Shown here: piece after piece, positions 45,374 through 54,325 of the stretch
Numbering within the stretch: position 1 is the stretch's first letter
How the letters are laid out: each line of letters begins with the position of its first letter
NCBI GenBank assembly: GCA_944324465.1
Contig: CALUWI010000015.1
Coordinates: 1 to 60,817, forward strand
DNA from: an uncultured Mucispirillum sp.
Lineage (GTDB): Bacteria; Chrysiogenota; Deferribacteres; Deferribacterales; Mucispirillaceae
Length of the DNA stretch: 60,817 nucleotides
Reading direction: 5' to 3'
The notes under the pieces: model-generated
Seen by the model: the letters and a program-made list of their open reading frames with translations, nothing else
Told to the model about the DNA's origin: nothing
The model's database searches: none
Translations under genes and position numbers: made by a program

Positions 45374-45613
45374 ATATTTTTATCTAATAATATTATTAAT
45401 CTTTAATATTTAATTTTTATTTACATAAAACCTTTTTTAATAATTTTATACCATAAAATAAGATAAATTTGCTCTTAATTATCAATAAGTAATGATATAT
45501 TGACAAAATGATTGTAAGTGTTAATCTTGTATAAATTATGTATTTTTAAGTATTGACTAAGAGCAAAAAGTTTTATAGTTATAATAATATATAATTAATT
45601 GGAGGCAAAAAAT

Positions 45614-48600
45614 ATGGGAAAAGAAACTAATGTTTTAAAATCATTAGAAGAAAGCTCAGTTTCAAGACGTTCCTTTTTAAAAGGCACAGCAGCTCTTGGT
45701 GCAATGGCTGCTATGTATGGCTGCTCTAAAGATGGCGGCTCAGAAATTATCTACGGGGGGGGGGAATAACAATAATACTCCTATAGTAGATGAAACACTT
45801 GAAGAAACAGTGTTTATGGGCTGTTCACCACACAACTGCGGTGGTGGTGCATGCGGAATTGCTGCCCATGTAGCAGGGGGCAGAGTAGTTAGGTTTACAA
45901 CAGATGACAGACCTGGCTATGATATGATAGATAATAAAGGTGTTTATGATTCTCAAAGAAGAGGCTGCGTTCGCTGCCGTTCTAAAAAACAATGGCTTTA
46001 TCGTCCAGACAGACTTTTATATCCATTAAAACAAACTAAAGAGCGTGGTGATTTATCAGGCTTTGTTAAAATTTCCTGGGCTCAGGCTGCAAGAGAAATT
46101 GCAGAAGAAATGATAAGGATTAAAAATGCTTATGGTCCAGAATCTTTCCATAGATTTTATTCAACTGGTGATGGTGCTGCATATCCTCGTTCTCGTCAAT
46201 TCTCTGCAAACCTTTTATTTGGTTTAGGCGGCGAATATGCTTACCATGATGACTATTCATTCCCTAGCTGGTACACAGCAGGTTACTTTACTTGGGGTAA
46301 CACTTACCCAGGTGCAAACTCTGCTCCAGATTTACAAAACTCAAAAGTAATTGTTTTATGGAGTGGTAACCCTTCTGAAATGATTGGTTCATGTAATGTT
46401 TCTTGGTATTTAACTCAAGCAAGAGATATGGGAGTACCCGTAATTTGTGTTGACCAGCGTATTTCTAAAACTGCATCTATGCTTGCAACTGGTGCAGGAA
46501 ATGTTCCAGCAGTAATCACTCCAGTTGGTGGAACAGATGGTGCATTAATTGCTGCTATGCTTTATCACTTAGTAAAAAAACATTTAGAAACAGTTGACAC
46601 TGGCGATATTTGGCAGACTACTAAATATTTAAACCCAAGAATGGTTGCTAAATATGTTCATGGTTTCTTTGATAATATACCTGCTTCAGGAGAAGGCTCT
46701 ACTTATTCTTATAAAGCAGCAAATAGTGAAACTAATTATCCAGTTGCAGATGGCGGCTCATATTCTGCATATATTTTTGGAAGTGAAAAAATAGCTTTTA
46801 ATAATAAAGCTTCTATTTATCCTGAAGAAATAGGCTATAATACAAGTGATGCTTTATTTGACTGGTATGCTGGTGTTGATGATGCAGGTAATATATTAAC
46901 AGAAAATAGAACAGATAATCTTCATGGCAAAAAAACTAAATGTTATGGTCAAACACCAAAAGATCCAGCATGGGCAGAAAAAATCACTGGTGTTCCTGCT
47001 GATACTATTAAAGCATTTGCAGAATATCTTGCAGAAGTTTCTTATAATAATGACTGGGGTGGTATTTCATTACTGCAGATTGGCGGTTTCCAAAGAAATA
47101 CAGAAGGCGAGCAAGGTATTAGAGCATTCTTTGTTCTTGCTGGTGTATTAGGCTGCTTTGGTAAAAATGGTGCAGCTTTTGGTAACCCATCAGCTTCTGC
47201 TGCAAAAGATGCAAGTGTATTACCATCATTTACTCCACATACTACTCCATGGGCAGATGGTAGCTTAAAAGCTAATATTAAAGCTGGTACAGGACTTCAA
47301 AGTATAGCTGCTGGTATCCCAAATATTCAAGCAAGGTTTGATGATACTAAATTAACAGATGCTGTTTCAAATAAAGAAGGAACTAACAGTTCATTCCCAG
47401 TATTTATGTGGCAGGATGCTATTGAAAAAGGCTCTACTGGTAAATCAAGATGGGGAGCTCCTGATGTAGCTAATGGTCCAGCTATTAAACTTATTTTTAA
47501 CTTTGGTGGTAACTGTGTAGTAAATCAGGCAGGTGATTACAACCTTACTACTCAAATCCTTAAAATGCCAAATGCTCAAACAGTATCAGAAGATGCTAAT
47601 TTCCCTAATAGAAAATATCAGTTAGAATTACTTGTAACATCTGATTTCTTTATGACTTCATCTGCTCAATATTCTGACTATGTTCTTCCTGCTTCTATGG
47701 CTTTTGAACGCAACTTTTATAAAACAGTAGATGATGCAGTTCATTTTTCACCAAAAGCAGTTGATGGTCCAGGTGAAGTATTATCTGACTATGAAATGAC
47801 TTGGAGAATCCATGATTATTTAGGCAGCAATTTCACAGGCGGCTTAACTAATGAAACTACAGAAGTTCGTGATGAACGCTTATTATTAAAAAGCATTTAT
47901 CATGCTCCTACTGCAGGTGAATATGCAGGTATGACTTTTGAAGAATTTGTTGCAAAAGGTCTTGTTACTTCTGGTACTCAAGTAAGTAACCCTATATCAA
48001 TCCAATGGAAAGCATTTAGAGAAGCACCAGGAACTCAAATAACAAATTCAAGTGGGAAACTCCAATATCCAGTAAATACTCCTACTGGTAAAATAGAAGC
48101 TTATTCTCAAGGTATGTGTGAATATTATGAAGCAAGAGGCTTTAATAATGATGATACAACAGTCCAGCTTGTAGGTGGTGGTTCTATTAAAACAAAAGGT
48201 TTTACACATACTAACGGTATGTATGTTTATCCAGTTCCTATGTATATACCTCTTGTTGAAGGTGTTCATGCTTCTAAAGAAGAAGGATATGCTCACCCAG
48301 ACCCATTAGGTACTGAAGCAAAAGGTTATACTTATCGTCTGCATAACTGGCACATGCAGTATCGTTCTCACTCTACATTAAACTCAAATGCATACTTAAA
48401 TGAGCTTTACAAAAAAGACATCAATGGTAACCCAGCATTTTACAGTTTAGACAGAGGTCAAAATAAAGTATATGGCGCAGATGCTGCTATATGCGATGAA
48501 AATGTTTACGAACCAGTATTTGTAAGCCCTAATACTGCTTCTGCTTTAGGCATTCCAGAAAAAGGTGCAAGAGTAGTTATTTATAACGACCGTGGTGCAA

Positions 48601-48830
48601 TATATGCTTATGCACAAATTTCTAAACTTATCCATGATGGTGAAATTATGATTGGTCAAGGTGCATGGGCTTCTGTAATTGATGAAACATTTACTACACC
48701 AGTTACAAATATTACTCACAAAATAGATACAGGCGGCTGTTCAAATACTCTTATGAGCATAAGACCTTCAAGAATATGCCAAGGTATGACATTATCAAAC
48801 GATACTAAAGTTGGTATCAAAGTTATATAG
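45614..48830 (+). CDS. DmsA-like molybdopterin oxidoreductase, Tat-exported, out of frame at a G10 tract
   Basis: GGAGGC precedes ATG 45614, which starts a Tat signal (SRRSFLK at residues 17-23, hydrophobic run, then YGC at 37, a possible lipid-attachment cysteine). In this copy ten G at 45755-45764 send that frame to TAA at 45767-45769 after 51 codons; the enzyme frame continues from the other side (also readable from a GTG at 45696 with no ribosome site). Nine G would give one 1071-residue protein. The body shows Fe-S motif CSPHNCGGGAC and a fourth Cys in RGCVRCRSKKQ, and HDDYSFPSWYTAG corresponding to the DmsA segment with the Mo-ligand Ser, so the reductase is of the DMSO/TMAO type. The C-terminal pterin-binding domain is complete. 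Confidence 0.88.
45755..45764 (+). repeat. Homopolymer G10 switching the Tat signal in or out of frame
   Basis: Ten G between the signal-peptide codons and the mature enzyme. The tract follows codons for EIIY in one frame and precedes codons for four Asn in the other. Loss of one G fuses the frames. Confidence 0.92.
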
Positions 48831-48841
48831 GAGATGAGAAT

Positions 48842-49471
48842 ATGCAATACGGATTTTATATAGACCAAACTCGCTGCATTGGCTGCCATGCTTGTGTAGT
48901 TGCTTGTAAAGATAGAAACGATATTTTACCAGGGCCTGTGGCTTTAAGAAAACTTTATGCAGAAGAACAGGGTACTTTCCCTACCTCTAATGTTATTAAT
49001 ACAACATTAAGCTGCAACCACTGTGCAGACCCAAAATGTATACCAGCATGTGCATATAATGCAATATACAAAGATGATGTGTTCGGTGCAGTAGTAGTTG
49101 ACAGAAATAAATGTCAAGGTGCTGGTTCATGTATTACAGCTTGCCCATATAAAGCAATTGACAGAGCTGATACTGGAGTAAATGCTAACCCTAACTATAC
49201 ACAGGAACCACAAAAAGGTATTTACTGGCAGGTAGACCACCCAGCTAATAAATGCGATATGTGCTTACCTTTAATCAAAAAAGGCGAAAAACCTACTTGT
49301 GTTGCAACATGCCCACAAAGAGCATTAGACTGGGGTCCAATCGATATGTTAAAATCAACATATCCTGATGCTGTAGATTATGTAGAAATCAATGTAAATG
49401 GTGCTAATATCTACGCAGACCCATCAGAAACACATCCATCTGTAATATTTAAAGCAAAAGCTCGTATATAA
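48842..49471 (+). CDS. DmsB-like four-cluster Fe-S subunit with one cysteine replaced by alanine
   Basis: The 209-residue protein has the four cysteine groups of DmsB: CIGCHACVVAC, CNHCADPKCIPAC, CQGAGSCITAC and CDMCLPL with a later CVATC. In the third group the second Cys is Ala (A94); spacing C91-A94-C97-C101 equals E. coli DmsB C99-C102-C105-C109. Mutation of that Cys in DmsB is known to give a [3Fe-4S] cluster, so this subunit probably carries one naturally. It lies 11 bases after the Mo subunit with AGGAGATGAG before the ATG and should relay electrons to it. Confidence 0.92.
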   Translation: MQYGFYIDQTRCIGCHACVVACKDRNDILPGPVALRKLYAEEQGTFPTSNVINTTLSCNHCADPKCIPACAYNAIYKDDVFGAVVVDRNKCQGAGSCITACPYKAIDRADTGVNANPNYTQEPQKGIYWQVDHPANKCDMCLPLIKKGEKPTCVATCPQRALDWGPIDMLKSTYPDAVDYVEINVNGANIYADPSETHPSVIFKAKARI

Positions 49472-49492
49472 GCTGTTACAGAAAAATAAATA

Positions 49493-49518
49493 CTCACCTG
49501 CTTATAAAGGCAGGTGAG
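49493..49518 (+). promoter_or_regulatory. Intercistronic hairpin between Fe-S subunit and chaperone genes
   Basis: CTCACCTGC (49493-49501) and GCAGGTGAG (49510-49518) form a perfect 9-bp stem with an eight-base loop, 14 bases before the chaperone ATG. No T run follows, so it is more likely a processing or stability element than a terminator. Confidence 0.65.
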
Positions 49519-49532
49519 CTTATGGAGTTGCA

Positions 49533-50213
49533 ATGCAGTTAAATGATGAAATAATAAGTATAATGCAGGGGAGAGAAGTAACCTATGCTGCAATGTCTGA
49601 CTTATTTCTTTCTCTTATTGAAGTAAAGCAGATAAAAATGCTGGAAGATTTAATGCCAATGTATGAAGAAATGGCAGAAAATACAGACAATCAGCATATA
49701 AAATATGGTGTATCATGCTTATCAGAAGTTGTAAACGAATATAAAAACAGCGATGATACAGCAAGGAAAAACTTATTAGAAGGTTACAGCAGAGAATATT
49801 CAAGGCTTTTCTGTCTTGGTAATGCTGCTGCAATATCAGAATCTGTATATGTTTCTCCACTGCACTTAACTATGCAGGAATCAGAACTTGAAGTCCGCAA
49901 TTTATATAAAATGTGCCATTTTGATATGAAACATACAGCGAATGAGCCACAGGACCATTTATCTTATGAGCTTATGTTTATGTCATACCTTTCAAAAGGA
50001 ACATATCAAAATATGAAAAAAGGCGATAATGCACAGGCTGAAAGTTTAATAAACCTGCAAAAAAGTTTTATAAAAGACCATCTTTTAAACTGGCTTGGTT
50101 ACTTTTCATCAAGCATAAAAAAATATAAAGAAGGTGATAGATTATATTATCCACTATCCTGCCTGCTTTTAGGCTTTATTGAAGAAGATAGTGCTTTTTT
50201 AGAAACTTTATAA
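49533..50213 (+). CDS. TorD/DmsD-family maturation chaperone
   Basis: The 226-residue, all-helical protein has the family landmarks EYSRLFCLG (residues about 88-96), SVYVSPLHLTMQESE and EPQDHLSYELMFMSYLS, the last being the conserved E-x-x-D-H motif. Such chaperones bind the Tat signal of their Mo-enzyme and hold it back until cofactor is inserted. It should serve the enzyme encoded at 45614. TGGAGTT precedes the ATG. Confidence 0.88.
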   Translation: MQLNDEIISIMQGREVTYAAMSDLFLSLIEVKQIKMLEDLMPMYEEMAENTDNQHIKYGVSCLSEVVNEYKNSDDTARKNLLEGYSREYSRLFCLGNAAAISESVYVSPLHLTMQESELEVRNLYKMCHFDMKHTANEPQDHLSYELMFMSYLSKGTYQNMKKGDNAQAESLINLQKSFIKDHLLNWLGYFSSSIKKYKEGDRLYYPLSCLLLGFIEEDSAFLETL

Positions 50214-50235
50214 AAAATATTAAGGAGTTAGGCCT

Positions 50236-51774
50236 ATGAAAAGGCTGATGTTAAATACATTAACATGTTTGTTAGCTTTAGCGCTCCCAGCTTTTGCTTA
50301 TGTTGGCGATGCATATGTTACACCAGACTCATGGAGTAAGCATGTAAATGCCAACGGCATCAAAGCAAGTCTTAACGGTTTAGATTTTGGTGATGCAGGG
50401 ATATTAAAAATAGGGTTAACAACAAGAGCCACAATGAAATTTGGCGAAGATGAAGACTGGTCAATCTATCAGTATGCAAGACTTAGATTAAGTGATGCAA
50501 AACTGGGACAAGGCACAGTGAATGTAAACTTAAATATGCGTGGAGCTTACGACAGCCTTCCAAGTATTGGCGGCAGCACAATGGACGGCATATCAGCAAC
50601 ACAGCAGGGAAGCGGATACAACCAGTTTTATGACGGACTTTATACATCAAGAAAATATGATGAATATACCCGCTTAAACGGTCAGTATGACGGTAACTTT
50701 AGAATATACCAGGCTAATGTAGAGTTTAAAAAAGTAGTGCCATATACAGATATAGCAGCGGGAAGAATCTACTTAAACAACTTAGATATGTATAAAATAG
50801 ACGGCGGCAGCCTTCATTTTGATACATGCGACTATTTCAAACTTGATGTATATGGTGGTTTACCTGTCAGCTATTACAGCAACTTAAAAACATCTGTAGT
50901 AGGTGCAGCAATAGAAGTGCCTGTATCTATAAGCGGCACAAAAATCAGAGCAGAATACAACTACTTTATGCATGAAGATGGCGGCGATTTCAATACACAT
51001 GTAGCCAAAGGCAGAATAGACCAGAACTTAAACTTTCCAGATATAATATCATCAAATATATATCTTGAAGGAGCAATAGTAGGTAAAGCAATGCTTTATG
51101 AAGCAGGCTTAGATGCTAATATTGATGCAAGCCGTACAGGAATATCAGCATATATAGCAGGTCAGTATGACAAAAATACAGGGGACATTAACCCATATGT
51201 ATCAATGTATGAAGATATGTTAGGTGGAAGTAGTGAATATGTAATGGGTGGCGTAATGCTGACACAAGGTATCACAGACTATGTAATAGTAGGCTTAGGC
51301 TGGGAAACAAGATTTAACTTTAGCGAAGCATACGGCGATAGAGATTATCAAAGAGTATTTGGTAATGTAGATTTTGTAGGCTTAATCCATAAAAACAACT
51401 ACTTAAGCTTAATAGTAGACTGGTACGATGTAGCAGAATACAAAAGACAGGACAGCAACTCAAAAGTAATGGGTGGATTTAGAATGACTCAGGTATTTAC
51501 CGACAGAATAGAAGCCTGGTTAGGTGTGAATGTGCAGAATTACCAGTATAGAAACAGCCCAATTAAATCATACCCACAGTATGGCGAAGAAATGCTGAAT
51601 TTAAGCGAAAGAAATGAAAATACAACAATGGCATACATTGGTGCAATGTATCGTCCAGTAGACTGGTGTGTATTACAGCTTGATTATACTTATGAATATG
51701 CAGATTTATTTAAAAGTGCGGACTTCCAGCCTGATATTCATACAGTAAGTATTTGGGCGAACTTTATCTGGTAG
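50236..51774 (+). CDS. Outer-membrane beta-barrel protein (porin-like)
   Basis: The 512-residue protein has a signal peptide (first 21 residues, LALPAFA) and many alternating hydrophobic/polar strands rich in Tyr, Asp and Gly (for example YQYARLRLSDAKLGQG, AWLGVNVQNYQYR, LQLDYTYEYADLF), ending in aromatic NFIW as outer-membrane barrels do. I cannot assign a subfamily. Its place between the reductase chaperone and a multihaem cytochrome suggests that it either carries substrate or, by analogy with Shewanella DmsF, houses electron transfer across the outer membrane. A close paralogue starts at 60742. Confidence 0.72.
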   Translation: MKRLMLNTLTCLLALALPAFAYVGDAYVTPDSWSKHVNANGIKASLNGLDFGDAGILKIGLTTRATMKFGEDEDWSIYQYARLRLSDAKLGQGTVNVNLNMRGAYDSLPSIGGSTMDGISATQQGSGYNQFYDGLYTSRKYDEYTRLNGQYDGNFRIYQANVEFKKVVPYTDIAAGRIYLNNLDMYKIDGGSLHFDTCDYFKLDVYGGLPVSYYSNLKTSVVGAAIEVPVSISGTKIRAEYNYFMHEDGGDFNTHVAKGRIDQNLNFPDIISSNIYLEGAIVGKAMLYEAGLDANIDASRTGISAYIAGQYDKNTGDINPYVSMYEDMLGGSSEYVMGGVMLTQGITDYVIVGLGWETRFNFSEAYGDRDYQRVFGNVDFVGLIHKNNYLSLIVDWYDVAEYKRQDSNSKVMGGFRMTQVFTDRIEAWLGVNVQNYQYRNSPIKSYPQYGEEMLNLSERNENTTMAYIGAMYRPVDWCVLQLDYTYEYADLFKSADFQPDIHTVSIWANFIW

Positions 51775-51786
51775 GGGGAATATATA

Positions 51787-52290
51787 ATGAAAATGAAATT
51801 ATTAATAATCGGTTTATTCTCTTTACTTATAGCAAGTGTATCCTTTGCAGTAGACAGCACAAAACCGTCCACACATAACAGCACTTGGGAGAAACAGCAC
51901 GGGCAGGCAGCTAAAACTAATATGAGTGAATGTTTAATGTGCCACGAAGAAAGAAGTGAATGTATAGCATGTCATGAAGATACAGCCCCAAGAAGCCATA
52001 CAGTAACTTTTGTGAATAAAACACACGGTTTAGAATCAAGGTGGAACAGGACAACATGCCAGACATGTCATAAACAAGATTTCTGTGATTCATGTCATGA
52101 AACAGCATATCCAATGAGCCATGCAAGAGCTAACTTTGCATCAGGAGTTCAAACTGACCCAGGCTCACACTGCGGCACAAGCTGTGTAATCCCTGTAGGC
52201 AACTGGAGCAATACACCAGCTAAAAACTGTATAGTATGTCATAAAACAAGACCAATGACAAAAGCTGGTGCTCTGCATACTATGAAGTAA
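51787..52290 (+). CDS. Periplasmic pentahaem cytochrome c
   Basis: The 167-residue protein has a signal peptide (about residues 1-21, ending VSFA) and five CxxCH haem motifs: CLMCH, CIACH, CQTCH, CDSCH and CIVCH, with additional His residues (RSHT, KTHG, MSHAR) placed to act as distal ligands. A further CGTSC pair has no His. It is the last gene of the first reductase operon and is a likely electron carrier to the Mo/Fe-S pair, replacing a DmsC/NrfD-type anchor. AGGGGGAA precedes the ATG. Confidence 0.9.
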   Translation: MKMKLLIIGLFSLLIASVSFAVDSTKPSTHNSTWEKQHGQAAKTNMSECLMCHEERSECIACHEDTAPRSHTVTFVNKTHGLESRWNRTTCQTCHKQDFCDSCHETAYPMSHARANFASGVQTDPGSHCGTSCVIPVGNWSNTPAKNCIVCHKTRPMTKAGALHTMK

Positions 52291-52610
52291 GAGATAAGAT
52301 ATTTTTATCTTATAATAAATAATATTGTCCGCTCATAATATGAGCGGACATATAAATATATAAATGATTATTAGCAGGTATCTTTTCCCATAAGGTATCT
52401 ACCATTAAATATTTTGCTGCCGCCCAATTTCTGGGCGGTTTTTTTGTTGTTTATATGATAATGAAATAAATATTATCTTAGTTAATATATTGATGAATAA
52501 ATAATTTTAATTTTCTAAAAAATAATGTGCTTTATTAATATAGATTTTTACATTACAATGTAGTAAAAAAAGCATTATGCTGTTAACTATTAAACTTTAT
52601 TGTAAAAGAT
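52291..52610 (+). other. 320-base intergenic region with three hairpins
   Basis: No gene is visible. ATAAGATA/TATCTTAT (52294-52313) and TGTCCGCTCAT/ATGAGCGGACA (52326-52350) are two stable inverted repeats without T runs; a proper terminator follows at 52420. The remaining 165 bases to the radical SAM gene are AT-rich with no clear promoter. Confidence 0.6.
52420..52445 (+). terminator. Intrinsic terminator after the first reductase operon
   Basis: CCGCCCA (52420-52426), five-base loop, TGGGCGG (52432-52438), seven T (52439-52445). Confidence 0.92.
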
Positions 52611-54308
52611 ATGAAATCTATAATACTTATTAATGCAAAAGAAATATCTTCTTTTTTTGATACTGGAGATGTAAATCCAGCTGTATCTACAATATGTGCA
52701 TGTCTTGAAGATGCTGGATTTAGTAATATATATGTTTTCCCAGAAACAGAGGAAGACTGTGATATTTTAAACTATGAAAAAAAACTTGAAAAGTTTTTAA
52801 AAAAATATGATGCAGAAGTTATTGGTATATCCTGCTGGACAAGTGGATATGGTATAGCATCAGATATGGCATCATTATGCAGAAAACTAAAACCAAATGT
52901 TGTGCTTGCTGCAGGCGGTCCACATTTTTCATCAGCAAAAGAAGCAGAGTATGCTTTAGAAAATAATATTTTTGATATAGTATTTAGAGGCGGTGCCACA
53001 CCCTTTATAGATTTCTGCCTAAATTATTTTTCAGGCAGTATTAATGTTTTAAAAAAGAATGATACTGCACAGCTTTCTGGAAATATTCCAGCTTCTGGAA
53101 TATGTTATAGAGATATAAATAATAATATAATTATCAATAAACATGGTTCATTAAATGCTGCAGTAAAGCCTGTAATAGAAGTTAATGATGATTATGCAGA
53201 AATAAGGCTTGTAGTAAAAGATGTATGTCCAAACCACTGTGATTACTGTGTAATTCATCCAGCAATAACTAAAAAGGAATATATAAAAGAGCAGCTTGAA
53301 TACTGCAGAGAATATTCAGATATAATTAAAAAAGAATTAAACAAAAAAATTCGGTTTGCCCTGGCAGACTCTGCCCCATTTGCTCTGAAAAATGAAATAT
53401 ATAATATTTTAGACAGCTTTAAAAATATAGATAAAAACTGTTCATTTGCTTTATTTGCTGACCCGGAAGATATAAATGATGAAATGTTTAATATTATAGA
53501 TAAGTATAATGTTTCATCGCTTTTTTTTGGCAGGGACAGAGTATATGCAGATGAATTACTAGGAAGAAGATATAAAGGTACACTTCGTAGCCAGCATATG
53601 CTTGATGAAGAATTTAATAAGCTGAAAAACCTTATAGCGTTTTTAGAAAAAAGAGATAAACCATTTGAAATATATCTAGGATATATTTTATCCCCTGTTG
53701 AAACTGCAGAATCTTCATTAATGCTTATGAATGAAATAAAATATTTTTTATTATATGAAAGCAAAAATGTTGCAATTCAGACAAATTTATTTGTATTAAA
53801 CCCATATCCAGATACAAAAGTAGGTGAAAGGTTTGAAAAAGAATATATTCCTATGAGATATTTTCATCATCCTTATCCAAATGTATGGAAAGGCAGTGAT
53901 AAAAACCACATACAGATAGAGCTTACCCGCTTTATTTTATCAAAGCTTTTATGCCGCAGTGAAGGGAAAGAGCTTTATGCACCTATGATAGATTTTATTC
54001 ATAAACTTCAGTTTGAAAATTATGCAGATATCAGCTTATGTGAAACTATCAAGGATAATAATTTAAAATCATTATGCAGATACATAATGAAAAAAATTGC
54101 AGAAAGAAATTTTATTTATAATGTAGAAAGTGATAAATATAGTGATGATATAGTATATTTTCATTTATTAGGCTGTATGATGCTTATTATGCTTACTCAT
54201 AAAGACTGGCTTGAAAAACAGTATTTTGAACAGGTAATGAATAAGATAGCAGAAAATGACGGAGTGCTTCCTCTTTTATTAAAAGATTTGGAAGCATTAA
54301 AGTTATAA
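52611..54308 (+). CDS. Radical SAM protein with B12-binding-like N-terminal domain
   Basis: The 565-residue protein has an N-terminal Rossmann-like domain (AEVIGISCWTSGYGIASDMA, VVLAAGGPHFSSAKEAEYAL) like the cobalamin-binding domain of B12-radical SAM enzymes, although no D-x-H-x-x-G base-off motif is visible. The radical SAM cluster is CPNHCDYC (C206, C210, C213). The C-terminal 150 residues are helical. The reaction is unknown. It sits alone between two reductase operons, 18 bases before the regulator gene, so a link to the pathway controlled there is possible. Confidence 0.78.
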   Translation: MKSIILINAKEISSFFDTGDVNPAVSTICACLEDAGFSNIYVFPETEEDCDILNYEKKLEKFLKKYDAEVIGISCWTSGYGIASDMASLCRKLKPNVVLAAGGPHFSSAKEAEYALENNIFDIVFRGGATPFIDFCLNYFSGSINVLKKNDTAQLSGNIPASGICYRDINNNIIINKHGSLNAAVKPVIEVNDDYAEIRLVVKDVCPNHCDYCVIHPAITKKEYIKEQLEYCREYSDIIKKELNKKIRFALADSAPFALKNEIYNILDSFKNIDKNCSFALFADPEDINDEMFNIIDKYNVSSLFFGRDRVYADELLGRRYKGTLRSQHMLDEEFNKLKNLIAFLEKRDKPFEIYLGYILSPVETAESSLMLMNEIKYFLLYESKNVAIQTNLFVLNPYPDTKVGERFEKEYIPMRYFHHPYPNVWKGSDKNHIQIELTRFILSKLLCRSEGKELYAPMIDFIHKLQFENYADISLCETIKDNNLKSLCRYIMKKIAERNFIYNVESDKYSDDIVYFHLLGCMMLIMLTHKDWLEKQYFEQVMNKIAENDGVLPLLLKDLEALKL

Positions 54309-54325
54309 ATATAAAGGAAATTATA

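Noticed and set aside
45696-45754. GTG at 45696 as the real start of the first Mo-enzyme gene
   Set aside because: It has no ribosome site and its first codons are the Tat-signal DNA read in the wrong frame; ATG 45614 with GGAGGC and a complete Tat signal is the true start once the G tract is taken into account.
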